DNA of 64,000 nucleotides from Osedax fenrisi. Taxonomy: Eukaryota > Annelida > Polychaeta > Sabellida > Siboglinidae. The notes beneath the pieces were generated by a model, which was not told where the DNA came from, ran no database searches, and saw nothing but the letters and a program-made list of their open reading frames with translations. Made by a program: the position numbers and the translations under genes. This document shows positions 1 through 13,323 of this stretch, piece by piece. Every line of letters starts with the position of its first letter. The stretch's first letter is position 1. Location: contig OZ025240.1 of assembly GCA_964019155.1 (NCBI GenBank), positions 92,112,198 to 92,176,197 on the forward strand. Reading direction: 5' to 3'.

Positions 1-580
<580 letters not shown>

Positions 581-594
581 TTACAGGTAACGAC

Positions 595-1117
595 CTTGAC
601 TTGTTTACAGACAAAGATATCCCAGATACCGCGAATGTTCAGCGTAGAGTTCAGCAGATTGATGGCCCGCTTCGCTACAGCTTCGGACACTTGCATCTGC
701 TGCATCAGCGTTTCTCTGGAGGCGTGTGATATACCGCCGGCTGTTGCAGGGGTCAGGTTTACTTTCATATATATATATATGTTGGCGTTAACACCGATTT
801 GTCTATAAACTTGACTATCGATACAGATTATATTCTATATATATTATATAAAATATTTTATTTTCTAAACGTGGTTTTGGATAAGGTATTGGATAATAGC
901 GTATATCTCATGCGCGATATAACTATAATATAATGATATTAACAGCATAGTGATCAATGTAAACTGTGTGTTACAATCCCCTTAATCTCACATGTTGTAA
1001 TGTATGACCTTATAAATTATACTCTTATATGAAATTATTAGCATTGGATGTATGATAAAATAGTTGATAATAAAGTTTATGCAATAATATGAACTTAAAA
1101 AATAAGTTAATAAATTA

Positions 1118-1156
<39 letters not shown>

Positions 1157-4100
1157 CAATGGCTTACAGTTTGAATTAATCTTTTTTTCCATGTCGTGGG
1201 TGATAGTTAATGAATTTCTCCACTCGTGGTAGTAATATAGGCCTTGGTACAGTTGTATGAGCAGAGAGTTCAACTGTTTGTCTGCCTTTACTTTGGGGCT
1301 AGGTTTCAGGAGGGCTTCCTTCTTCTTGTTGCTGATATCATGCTAGAACCGAAGGGGGAGGGAGACGAGTGAATACATTAGATGTCGGGGAATATTATGT
1401 AATAGTAACATTAATAGTGTTTATTACGGTAATTACCTTAATATTAATATACTGATAAACTTATAATATTGTATACTGCCCGGTATAATTTGACAGATAA
1501 CAATAATATAGCACCTAAATTACTACGTATATACTAGTGATGCAAATAATCACGAGACGAGACTTTTGGTAATTGATGCAGAATCGAGACTTTAATTTTT
1601 CGGAAAAAAATGAGCCCGAGCCGAGACTCTAGCCAAACAAGCCCGAGCCGAGACTTTAGGTAACTGAGACTGCATTAGATTTGATCATCATTTACATCAC
1701 TAGTATATACTATGACTATTATAGAACATTGCAACGATACTATTCGTATAGTATTATTATGGGTGAATCGCAGTTTTATATTTTATATAATAATATTATA
1801 AAATTAGTCTACATAACTAAATACAACTAATATAAATATATATGAATATATATCAATATTTTTATATAAGTATCTTATTATATAATAATTGATTTGTATA
1901 ATACAACTACGATTTGTATAAGTTATTTTCATATATATATTTTATTAGTTGTATTATTATTTCATTTATAATTAATTACTATTCGATTTTCTCAGCAACT
2001 TTAACTAATACTACTTTTGTAACGAATATGTAGCTCTATTATTATTGTCCATTTTTTGTTGAAATGTATCCTACATGTTACAGCATTCATTTGTACACAC
2101 TGATAGTTTTTAATGTATATGTTTATATTCTAATTAAAATGTTATATTATAATTTAATAAATAAAAATATTTTTAAAGAAATTTGTTCATATTACTTCGA
2201 AATTTTACAAATATTTTCATCTGTGATAAAAAACTTTCAGATTATAGATTTGGGAATTAAGCGAATATAAATGCTAACAGTAAGTTAAAACATAATGAGT
2301 TATAGTTAGTTCATACATGGGTTGTTTTCTCTTTCTTTTACATATTATTTTATATAAATGCATTAATTTTCAAATAATTCAATAATAATATTAAGATATT
2401 AAGATAAAAATTAATTTCTAAAGTGAAAATAAACATCAGATACAAACAGGAACAGGCAGGTACAAACAGGTATTAGCAGGCACCTGTAGTAAGTAGTTAA
2501 CTACTGACTACTGGTAACGCCCTCTACCTGTATTAATTGTAGAACAGAATCAAACTGACTTTCGCCTAGCAGCAGCATTACGTATTCCAGGGGTGAGATC
2601 TTGTTGTAAATGGAGTTCTGGAGGTGACTAAGGGGGTAGGAGGAAGGGGGGTTATTGAGGGTGGGAGGTGACTAAGGGGGTAGGAGGAAGGGGGGTTATT
2701 GAGGGTAGGGGGAGGGGAAGTTACTGATGGAGGGTTGGGGGTATTACTAAAGAGAAGGGGAGATTACTGAGGAGATAAGGGGAGGTTATTAGGGGGTGGG
2801 AGTGTAGGTGAGGGAAGGAAGGGAGGGGAGGGTTATGAGGGAGGAGGGGGTGGGCTTATACTGAAGGATGTTAGGAATTACTAAGGGTAGATTATTGTGA
2901 AATGGAGAGGAGAATGAGGGAGGAGGAGGAGAATGAGGGAGTAAGTTACTGAGATAAGATGACTAGAGAAAGGGTGAGGTGGTGAATTATTACATTCGAA
3001 TAAAATAAAAATGCATTATTACATACATATCGACAGTTTATCATAATGCAATATTATGATCGGTATTTAGCGAAGGAAGTACGATGGTTATCGTATAGGA
3101 TACACTGTACATAGGTATATGTACCTATACTCTATAGCACTGACTATAAAGAGGTATATACAGTGTTCACTATTACTCTATAGCACTGACTCCTATGGAA
3201 TCAACTCCCTCTAATACTCAATACAATTAACACATCAACTACCACCTTCAAACATAAACTAAAGAAGTACCTCCTCGTTCATGATATCTGAACTTTACCT
3301 ATATTCGTTACGCCACGTTATAAACTTGTCTGTACTAATTATTACATTTATATATCGTATTTTATATATTATCGTCAGGCTATTTGAATTTTATAATTAA
3401 ATTAGTGTTTCAATAAAATCACCATCATTGTCATCATCAACTATACAGTGTACAGTGTACACATATACTCTATTGCACTAACTATACTAAAGTCCTGAGG
3501 AGGGAGACACTGTTGCGAGTCTCCTGCTGAAAGTATTCCATTCCCACCTGTGCGCAATGCGTACAAGTTAATCGTGATTACGTAGAATGTTTATAAGGTT
3601 TATTAGTAAGGTATACTATACAATTGTTATATATATTTAGCCTGGCAACAACCTGAAAACACCGAGGTCTTATTTTGAAGCCATTTGGATAACGAAGAAA
3701 GAAAACGCAAAATAATACTAGATGAAAAAAAAGAATGACATTAAATTACTCCAATAAACTATATCTATCTATCTATCTATCTATATATATTTGTTGTACT
3801 CACTAAACTCTTTTAATTAAATGCAATTAAATTCAATATATATATATATATATATTATAAAATAATATTACCACATAATTATATATTAAACTATAATCTG
3901 TGTACAAAAGAGTATTACAAGTTGTAACCATAGTAACAGTTAAACAATATCAACAAAGGTACCATTAGTAATAGAATACAAGTACAGGTACCTAGTACTA
4001 TAGATGACTAACATTGAAGAGAAGCGAGTTATTGTTAGAGTCTTTGTTAGCGATGTTCTTCATGATGTAGAGAACATCGGCCCACTTATGCTGAAGAAAG

Positions 4101-4760
4101 CGATTCTTTAACAGCGACCGGAACTTGTCCTCGTTAGGGCGGTTCTCTAGACGAAGGTGAGTCATCGTTGTGTGTTAACGCAGGAGAAGTAGGTCATGAG
4201 TCATAAGTGTCGATGCACGAGTCATGTTGAATAATATGACCAACGAGAGTCATGTAAATATGAACGTATTTATATGTTAAATTTAATATTCTGACATATG
4301 AGACATAGATTAATAAATTGTCGTATATGAGTCATACTTAATAAAATGATATATACGAGTCATAATTAATGACGTGTTATGATTAAGTCATACTTTACGA
4401 GATGATATCATGTATTGAATATTATAACGTGAGATTATGAATATGAATACGACGAAAGTACGTGTAGCAGTACGATCGAGTCGAACTTAGTGACGTGAAA
4501 TCAACGGGTCAAACGTTTATAACGTGATATAATGATTAAAATGTTATTATATACGATGAAGGTTTAGAACATTACGAAGCGATAGGATTTAGTAAATAGT
4601 ATGACACCGCCGGAATGCGTCGAGCTGTAGTACCTATGTAATTAATTACCAATCTACCCTACGTGTAACCTTTATAGTTGTGTAGACATTTCACCCACTT
4701 GAAGAGTTCGGGGTTCTGCCCCGGCGAGTTGCAGCATTCGATTAACTCAAGTAGCGGTAA
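595..4760 (-). CDS. Unidentified multi-exon protein, probably alpha-helical repeats (partial at both ends)
   Basis: Five short GC-richer exons on the minus strand join with matching phases and AG/GT borders, in coding order 4670-4760, 4013-4146, 2528-2617, 1168-1342 and 595-740. Together they encode about 212 residues. The exons begin LPLLELIECCNS, ENRPNEDKFRSLLKNRF, NSIYNKISPLEYVMLLLGES, HDISNKKKEALLKPS and SGGISHASRETLMQQM; the last ends IRGIWDIFVCKQVK. No signal peptide, membrane segment or catalytic motif is visible. Composition and spacing suggest paired helices, and FRSLLKNRFLQHKWADVLYI resembles pentatricopeptide or other solenoid repeats, but I cannot assign a family. No start codon exon was found upstream of 4760, and the gene continues left of 595. 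A LINE 3' fragment and a hAT-type MITE sit in its introns. Coding status is well supported; function is unknown. Confidence 0.68.
1535..1702. mobile_element. hAT-type MITE, TAGYGATG family, copy A
   Basis: A 168-bp element starts TAGTGATGCAAAT and ends ATTTACATCACTA. It is flanked on both sides by the 8-bp sequence GTATATAC (1527-1534 and 1703-1710), a perfect target-site duplication. Internal copies of CCGAGCCGAGACT are the family signature. The 8-bp duplication and TA(G)NG terminus are typical of the hAT superfamily. It has no coding capacity and lies in an intron of the unidentified minus-strand gene. Confidence 0.9.
2625..2965. repeat. G-rich minisatellite-like tract
   Basis: The tract is purine-rich, with runs of GGGG and GGGGGG on the plus strand. 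It opens with a nearly perfect duplication of a block of about 57 bp (GAGGTGACTAAGGGGGTAGG near 2620 and 2667), then degenerates into GAGGGAGG-type repeats. On the coding strand of the surrounding gene it is a C- and pyrimidine-rich stretch immediately upstream of the exon at 2528-2617, so part of it may serve as the splice-acceptor tract. Several G-runs could form quadruplexes. Confidence 0.8.
3190..3445 (+). mobile_element. LINE 3' end (non-LTR retrotransposon remnant)
   Basis: Positions 3190-3291 read LLWNQLPLILN, then FKHKLKKYLLVHDI and a stop. This is the conserved C-terminal signature of CR1/Jockey-type reverse transcriptases (WNxLP...FKxxLKxYL). A short 3' UTR follows, ending in AATAAA and an ATC-rich tail (about 3412-3440). 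The 5' portion is missing, as is usual for truncated LINE insertions. It lies in an intron of the minus-strand gene, in the opposite orientation. Confidence 0.8.
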
Positions 4761-4983
4761 CTGTCGTAGGGGAGAGGTGACATTATAATGGAGGACGTTA
4801 TATATTAGAAAGATAGATAGATAGATAAATGATTTATTTATACACAAATATAACAAAGATAGTTCTCATTTGTGTTTTAGCAAAATAATAATACATAAAT
4901 AAATAAACGATAAAATAATATATAAGTAAAAAAATAGGATTGTTAGATTAATAAACGTGAAAAAAAATAAAAATATACGAATA

Positions 4984-5124
4984 TTAAAAATGACCAATAA
5001 TAAAATATTGTACTTTATTTTTGAAACGTTCTATAGATGTAACAAGTCTTAGATCTCGAGGTAGACCATTCCACAATGCAGCTGCCGAATGTCGAAAAGA
5101 TCTCTTGCCATATCTAGCAACCTT
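4984..5124 (-). mobile_element. LINE reverse-transcriptase C-terminus remnant
   Basis: An open minus-strand frame of 46 residues begins KVARYGKRSFRHSAAALWNG and continues LPRDLRLVTS and ERFKNKVQYFIIGHF to a stop at 4984-4986. It matches the C-terminal (Y)G.RSF..AA..LWN.LP motif of CR1/Jockey-like non-LTR elements. The frame meets a stop just upstream, so the copy is 5'-truncated. It differs in sequence from the plus-strand remnant at 3190, so at least two LINE lineages are present. Confidence 0.8.
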
Positions 5125-6281
5125 GTTTTATTCTATACACTATTTACGGCCGAATAAATATGCCGGCAGGGAGCTATGTGAATATAAGAAACCGTTCCGT
5201 TTATTTAATTATCAATGTAATACATACGATAATACCTCCTCCCTCATCTTTTATACTAAAATATATATATATAGCACGGCAATGCATAATGTGATATTTA
5301 TTTATTGTGAAATAATTGTAAGCAGTTTTTTTATCAATTATATTTTATATAGGATTTAGGTTTAATTAATACTAATAATTTCTAATATAAAAAATGATAT
5401 ATAATATATATCATCAAAAGATAATAATACTACAATGAAGTTTTGGGGTATTTTTAAGAAATATTGGACGTGTTATTATAGGATGATATCTAATGAAATT
5501 TAAGCAATATTAAATAACAATATGTATAGTAATAACACATATATTGATAAACAGATATAACCATACCTATCTATGCAATTTAATTATTATCGACTCCCTG
5601 CCGTTGCTAGAAGTAGTATTGACATTACTGACATAGATTTAATCATATAACAATAGTATTATGCTATTAAATTATTTGCAATATAAGTTGGCTTTTACTC
5701 GCCGCATAGATATGTATAGCATTTAGAACCAACGTATTATATTTCGTTTTTATATATTAATAATGAACATATAGTTTTCATCATATAAATAATAATTTAA
5801 AACATATTATTTTACATTTTAAAGTGAATTACACGATTTCGTGTAATTTTCGTGTATGTCTTTCCTTAGAAAATTGTTGATAATAATATTATTAATACAT
5901 GCGTATAGGTATAAAACTAGAATTAAAAATAATATAATATTTACCACTATGTTAAATTTTAATATATTTATATTTGTAATTGTATTTGATTCTTCATGAA
6001 AAAAGTATTTGTATTTTTATTTATATTTGACCATATTCTTGCTTAATATATATATATATATATATATGTCTTAATTAATAAACTTTAATACAAATTTACA
6101 ACAAGAATATATATCTAATGATTTACATATTGCACCAATTTATTTTAAATATAAGTAGACATTTTTTTAAATATCTATATTAATATATATATATATATAT
6201 ATATATTTAATATATTATAAATAAAATAATACATATATACTGTATATTATAAGTGGTGGTGCGAAATCCTAGGGGTATACC
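5125..6281. other. AT-rich DNA, no gene seen
   Basis: Strongly AT-rich sequence with short TA runs (6,045-6,067 and 6,187-6,206). The reading frames here are short and unconvincing in composition. I see no repeat with recognisable ends. Confidence 0.6.
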
Positions 6282-6450
6282 CAGTGATGGGCAGGATAAC
6301 GATAATTTATCGGCGATCCGATCAGGATCGGGACCGGATAAAACAGAGAAGATCGGGATCGGCAAAGGATTAAGTAACGAATGGAGGATCGGGATTGTGA
6401 AAAAGATGGGGATCACCGATCCGGAAAAAAAGTATCGGTGCCCATCATTG
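6282..6450. mobile_element. hAT-like MITE with CAGTGATGGGCA termini
   Basis: This 169-bp element begins CAGTGATGGGCA and ends TGCCCATCATTG, an imperfect terminal inverted repeat. Its interior is GATCGGGATCGG-type repeats. The flanks GGTATACC and CATATACG match at 5 of 8 positions, suggesting a decayed 8-bp target duplication. The opposing reading frames that cross it are repeat-derived. Confidence 0.7.
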
Positions 6451-6999
6451 CATATACGATACTCTAGTATTAGTATATTTATTAATGAGAATATTAACAA
6501 CATTTTAGTATTTCATTTTTACTTTGATATGATACTTTATTGATTTTATTTTGTAATGTTTTCCGAAGTATTGCAAGACCATGTGATATTTAAATATCAA
6601 TTGTTATTTTTACCATAATAGAATTTAATTAATTGAGATACTATAAGTAAACTACTGGCTTTAACTCAACGTTATTGTATGTTGAGTATATTGTACTTCG
6701 TACAATGAGTAGATATTTGTATCAAATTCAATGCATTTATATACATAAATTATATATTAATTCACTATATCATACATTAATGCATTCAATTCAATGACCT
6801 ATATTATGGAAATATAATACACTATATTAATAATACATAGGTATACCTATTATTTACAATTATTAACAATTTATATTACATCTATGTATATCTATGTATA
6901 TACCTATACAATAGGTCCAATAGGTATTATTCCTACATATGTATTTTTTCAAATTATGAAATAAAATCATATTCATTAAATATATAAATAATATCGTGA

Positions 7000-7158
7000 T
7001 CGGGATCGGTATCCGGATTGGGTAAGAACTTAGGATCGGGATCGGAAGAGGATTTGGTAATGAATAGAGGATCGGGATAGGGAAAAGGATCGCATAAGTA
7101 AATAAATAGAGAATAGGATTCACCAATCCAGGAAAAAAAGGATCGGTGCCCATCACTG
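7000..7158. mobile_element. Second CAGTGATGGGCA-family copy, 5' end lost
   Basis: GATCGGGATCGG repeats lead to the same terminus, GGTGCCCATCACTG, ending at 7158. The matching left terminus is not found, so the copy is truncated or recombined. It has no coding potential. Confidence 0.65.
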
Positions 7159-7289
7159 GTTATGCCTCCTTCAGTATAAATAATATTGTACAAGTGACTT
7201 TTTTACTGGTCAAGGGCTAACGCACCTTGTAGAGTGGTTACTCGTGTACTGTGTCACTTTTTTTTACTAAAAGTAGTTACATTATTACT

Positions 7290-8210
7290 AAAAGAACTTT
7301 ATTACAAAAAAAAACCTACACAAATTAAAACTTAATCCAACTTAATCCAACCTATCCATAACAGTGAAAATAACTATGACCACACACATATACACACATA
7401 TCACTATACTTTTATAGGCTCAATTGGGAAGTAATGCAGCTAAAAAAAACCTACAAAAATTAAAACTTAACCCAACCTAACCACAACTGTGAAAATAACA
7501 ATATAAAAAAAATATGCTTTTATAGGTTCACTCGGGAAGTAATACAGCTAAAAAAAACCACCAAAAATTAAAACTTAACCCAAACTAATCACAACCTTGA
7601 CAATATACTTTTATAGGTTCACTCGGGAAGTAATGCACCTAAAAAAAACCTCCAAAAATTAAAACTTAACCCAACCTAACCACAACCGTGAAAATATACT
7701 TTTATAGGTTCACTCGTGAAGTAATGCAGCTAAAAAAACCTACCAAAATTAAAACTTAACCCAACCCAAACCCAACCAAACCCAAACCCAAACCCAACCC
7801 AACCCAACCCAACCTAACCCAAACCCAAACCCAACCCAAACCCAAACCAATAATACAGCTAAAAAAAACTACCAACATTTAAAACTTAACCCAAACTAAT
7901 CACAACCTTGACAATATACTTTTATAGGTTCACTCAGGAAGTAATGCACCTAAAAAAAACCTCCGAAAATTAAAACTTAACCCAACCTAACCACAACCGT
8001 CAAATATACTTTTATAGGTTCACTCGGGAAGTAATGCAGCTAAAAAAAACCAACCAAAATTAAAACTTAACCCAACCCAAACCCAACCAAACCCACCTAA
8101 ACCCAAACCCAACCCAAACCCAAACCCAACCCAAACCCAAACCAAAAACCAACCCAAACCCAACCCAAACCCGAACCCAAACCCAAACCAAACCAAAACC
8201 AAACCCAAGT
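7290..8210. repeat. Tandem repeats with AACCCA-type arrays
   Basis: A unit of about 100 bp recurs several times. It contains AAAACTTAACCCAACCTAACC, then a stretch reading CTTTTATAGGTTCACTCGGG, then AAGTAATGCAGCTAAAAAAA. Inside it two stretches (7755-7848 and 8063-8205) have expanded into AACCC/AAACCC repeats. These look telomere-like but mix AACCC, AAACCC and AACCCA units irregularly, so I read them as a local expansion from the unit's own AACCCAACC core. The glycine/valine/tryptophan frame across 8020-8208 is an artefact. Confidence 0.85.
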
Positions 8211-8224
8211 GCCCAAGTTACCTT

Positions 8225-11200
8225 TTATAATTTATTCGATATAGTTAAAATTATTAAAATCGAATTATTAATATAGATTTTGAATTTTCTACATGATAAA
8301 AATGTTATAAATTCATGTTTTTACATGGTGGAGATAGGAAATGTACTTTTGTAAAGTCATTTATGAGGTAAATAATCATAGTAAATGCATCGCGGATGGT
8401 TACATTTACATCTACTCATCACTCTTAACATTATAGAATAGAAATTAGAATTTTTTTTTTTTATAAATTGCAATTTTTTTTTCTTGACCTGTTTGTATGA
8501 TGAAATTTGGTGAAAAATTGAAACCGATCTGTACCTTAAATTATTCATATATTAACGGTTTTTCTCAAAATTGTATAGGTACTTTCGTACTCCGCATCCG
8601 TTGAAACCATAATCGAGTCGAACACGTTACCGGAAGTCGGTCAATTTACCACTCTAAAATCACGTATTTTTCACTATTTCGGCCATAACTCGAAGAATAT
8701 TAAATATTAAATATCACAATTTATACCACGATATTATATTTTAATTACCTATGTAAAACATTTACAATTATTGAAATCGATTCATTATTGTGGATTTTGA
8801 TTTTATACATTACCTAATAATTTTAAGAATATATTTTTACATGGTGGAGATAGGAAATAATTATTATAAACTCGTTAAACCGAATAACTGAAATCTAGTA
8901 CTTATGATATATATTTATAATAGTTAGTAATCTTATTGTTATAAGTATATCTATTTTATAAAGATATATTTTTGTTTGTAAAATTTTAAAATATAATTAA
9001 TTAATATAAATATAATAATTAATACCGATTAATCTAATGACTTATTCGATAATATTAATATTAATTTATTAATTAGATAGTATAGTAATAATATAATAAG
9101 TAAAATAAACTTTATGATACTGTTATAAAATAAGTTATTAGAATTTCATATTTTATAAATATATAATTTGTGTTATAAAATTATAAAAATATAAATATAA
9201 TTATATATATTTGTAAATAATAGTTACGTTAATGAATTATTCGTATATATTTATAGTATTTTATTATATAGATAGTATAATAATAATAAAATAAGTAAAT
9301 AATGCTTATATAATATATGTATTATCACATCGAATGAATATACATATTAATAAATTTATAATTGTTGTTATAAATTTATAAATGTATAATATAATTAAAT
9401 GTATTAGTTCATAATATTTACACTACTATACTTTTCGATAATATTTAAATTATTTTAGTATCTAGATATTATATTATTATTAAAATAAGTAAAAAATAAT
9501 GAAATTATATTAATTATACTATAAATTATAAAGTTACAAATATGGAAATCCAATGATTATTATAGATTATCTATGTTTTACATGATACAAATATTATAAA
9601 TTCAAATTTGTACATGGTGGAGATAGGAAATGTACTTTTTAAAACAATTTATGTGGCGAATAATCATAGTAAATGCATATCGGATGGCTACATTTATATC
9701 TACTCATCACTCTTAACATTATAGAATAGAAATCAGAATTTTTTTTTATATAAATTTCAAATTTTTTTCTTTTTGTATGATGAATTTTGTCGAAAAATTA
9801 AAACCGATCCGTACCCCAAATGCTTCATATATTAATGGTTTTTCTCATTTTATTTTAGGTACTTTCGTACTCCGCATCCGTTGAAATTATAATCGAAGCG
9901 AACGCATTAACGGAAGTCGGTCAAATTTACCACTCTAAAATCATGTATTTTTCACTATTTCGGCCATAACTCGAAGAATATTAAATATTAGATATCACAA
10001 CTTATACCACGATATTATATTTTAATTATCTATGTAATAAAGTTAAAATTATTGAAATCGAATCATTATCGTGGATTTTGATTTTTTACATCACCTAATA
10101 ATTTTAATAATTTATTTTTATATGGCGGAGATAGGAAATAATTTAATATTATAAACTCGTTAAACCGAATAACTGAAATTTAGTACGTACGATATATATT
10201 AATACTCGTCATAAATGTTATTTTTATAATTATATCTATATATTATCGATTTTTTTACGCGATACGAATATTATAAATTTAAATGTTTACACGGTAGAGA
10301 TAGGACATTTTTTTTTATAAACTCGAAATTTAAATTTAACGAAATCTAGTATCGTAGGGGTTCGAGTAATATTAGTATATGGCGAAAAAAATGCGTATAT
10401 AACGTATTTTATGTCGTCCGTATACGCGATATAAGATCGCCCGTAGAATTTTTACAGTAACGAAAATATTTCGTAAATTTTTTTTTAACGGCTGAGATAG
10501 GACATTTTTTTTTATAAACTCGAAATTTAAATTTAACGAAATCTAGTAGCGTAGGGGTTCGAGTAATATTAGTATCGGGCGAAAAAAATTCGTATATAAC
10601 GTATTTTATGTCGTCCGTATACGCGATATAGACTTTCTACCTATCTCCGCCATAGAGAATAGAGAGAACAATATAATGCCTAGATCGATGAATAGAATAT
10701 TTATAAATAGAATAAATATATAAATATATAAATATAGTACGTATAGTATATATTACTCGTTTACTAATTATATCGTAATTATATCGTAATATTATTACTA
10801 ATTTAGTATCTATATAGTATAGATTTAATATATCGCGAAAAAAATGCGTATATAACGTATTTTATAACGCTATAAGATCGCCCGTAGAATTTTTACGTTA
10901 ACGAAAATATTTCGTAAATTTTTTTTTAACGGCGGAGATAGGAAAAAAAAATTTATAATCTCGAAATTTAACTTTAACGAAATCTAGTATTATTGGAGTC
11001 GAAGTATTAATAGTATCTGTCGAAAAAAATGCGTATATAACGTATTTTATGTCGTCCGTATACGCGATATAAGATCGCCCGTAGAATTTGTACGTTAACG
11101 AAAATATTTCGTATATTTTTTTTTTAACGGCGGAGATAGGACATTTTTTTTTATAAACTCGAAATTTAAATTTAACGAAATCTAGTATTATTAGGGTTCG

Positions 11201-11330
11201 AGTAATATTAGTAACCGGTGAAAAAATTTCGTATATAACGTATTTTATGTCGTCCGTATACGCGATATAGAGATTTTTACCTATCTCCGCCATAGAGAAT
11301 CGAGAGAACAATAGAATGCCTCGATCGATG
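8225..11330. repeat. Satellite-like block with a higher-order duplication
   Basis: Two long copies of one sequence (about 8,260-8,900 and 9,550-10,190, offset about 1,289) share GTACTTTCGTACTCCGCATC and flanking text. From about 10,290 a shorter unit begins; it contains GAGATAGGACATTTTTTTTT, then CGTATATAACGTATTTTATG, then GATCGCCCGTAGAATTT. Its starts lie near 10,297, 10,492, 10,932 and 11,130, which gives pairs spaced about 197 bp repeated with a higher-order period of about 640 bp. The phrase GGAGATAGG links the two sub-blocks. No terminal inverted repeats were recognised. The frame at 10,898-11,311 is a shadow. Confidence 0.8.
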
Positions 11331-12010
11331 AATAGAGATTATTTAAATATATAAATATATAAAATTATATGTTATATCACGTATACTAACCGTGTCCTAA
11401 TTATATAATCGATATATATAAATATTATCGACGATTTATTATCTACAGGGTATTAGATTTATAAATGTGGAAAAAGTTTGAAATTTCTCGATATAGCTCG
11501 TGCTATATCTCGTGGCTCGCTTCGCTCGTAGAAGGTCTGATGGCTCGCTTCGCTCGCCAAAATTGTACCAAGACGACGACGACTACGTCGATTAAGAGAA
11601 ATAATATATATGTAGATAACATTTAAGAAATGATGTTAGATTTTAAAACTTATTTAATAATTTATATATTATAAGACCTACAATAAGTTATCACTAAATA
11701 GATTATTTATGTATTTATTAATTACATTTAATTTTTAAAATAAACCCCCCGCTAACACATTGGTTGCCAGGCATATTTAATATACAAGCTACGCTATTTT
11801 TTTAAATAATAAAATAGTATATATATATATACAATGAAAAAATATACACTGTATTAAATCCATTGACACATACACATAAAAGAATTCATACCTAGGAATA
11901 CATACCTATATATTATTACACTGTATTAATCTCACAGTAACATAATATCAAACAAAAACCTGGCTGTTATATAATTGTTGAATCTAATTATCCGATTTAC
12001 TAGCACCAAT

Positions 12011-12055
<45 letters not shown>

Positions 12056-13323
12056 TCACCAGTTCTTGTCGATCATTATATCACCGTTTACATTAACACA
12101 CTATTTTAAATTATAGAATGGGTGTAGATTAGAACGTGTAGTAAATAGGCTTACAGTCCACCCAGTTTAATATTTAATATAAAGCGCAGCCAAAATATCT
12201 ATGAGGCAGACTTTATTTCCAGCAATTTCATAATCATCATTAAAATAAACAGTGATTATAATTAATTGAATAACAGATAACATTTTCAAACTAATTTGAA
12301 ATTAAATTTCGAATGTATTTTCAAAAATAATTTCGAATACATTCCGAATACATTTTTAAATATCTAAATTACAAATAATTGTATTCATATTTATGAATGA
12401 ATAAATGACACTTAATAAATAATATATGAATATTGCTAAATATAGATGTATCTAACCAGAGCATGTACTGTTTTATCATTTAATAAATAATCAAATTCCA
12501 TAATTATTTTTATAATTAATATGCTAATTAAGGTAATTAAAATAAATTTAACAAATAACTAAATTATTTTAATTTAAAAGTAAATATGTTGATAAAAATA
12601 ATACTTGATAAAAGTAATACATTGTAAAATAATTCAATATATATGTATATAATAAAAAGAAAGGACATGCGTATAATAATTATTTGAATGTTCAAAATTA
12701 TTTAATTCATACATAGACAATAGAATTTAGGATTTTTTTCAGATCTTTTATCAAGGATTATTAATTTAAATCACCAATGATTAATTAGATACATTTATTT
12801 TGAATTTGAAAATATGTCAATGTTAATTAATATTTTGGATTAATCTTAACATTTACACATATATATTTACTTATTGAATTTAATATCTTCAGTGTGTTTT
12901 AAAATATATCTGGTTGATATAATTATTATATATATATATATACATATTAATACTACATATATAATCTATCAGATATAAACCAAATAAATAATTATTTAAA
13001 ATTAATAATTTAATCAAATAATAATTATTTTATAATACTATGTTATTTGTATTCAATTAATTTAATAAGTTTAGTATTTAACTAATTATCAAATATATAA
13101 TATTAGTAATGCATTATTGTAATTAACATATAAATACATTTGAATATATGTGTATATAATTGATAGCTTTAAACAAATGTAATATAGATATTAATATAAT
13201 ATTATTATATTATAATATTCAATATATGAAATGTCATATTTTTTTATTTATAATAAAAAATATACGATATTATTAAGGGTATTTAGTATTCTTTAAATTA
13301 ATCAAGGTTTTTAAACATATAAT
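11331..13323. other. AT-rich intergenic DNA upstream of TRMT61B
   Basis: No exon recognised. Two copies of GGCTCGCTTCGCTCG (about 11,512 and 11,542) form an obvious foldback motif next to a CGACGACGACGAC run. TA microsatellites occur at 12,016-12,051 and 12,927-12,942. The TRMT61B promoter should lie in the right part, but I see no specific promoter element I could defend. Confidence 0.5.

Noticed and set aside
3485..3560. Possible minus-strand exon reading MEYFQQETRNSVSLLRTL
   Set aside because: No donor in a compatible phase, and the flanking exons join directly in phase without it. It lies next to the LINE fragment.
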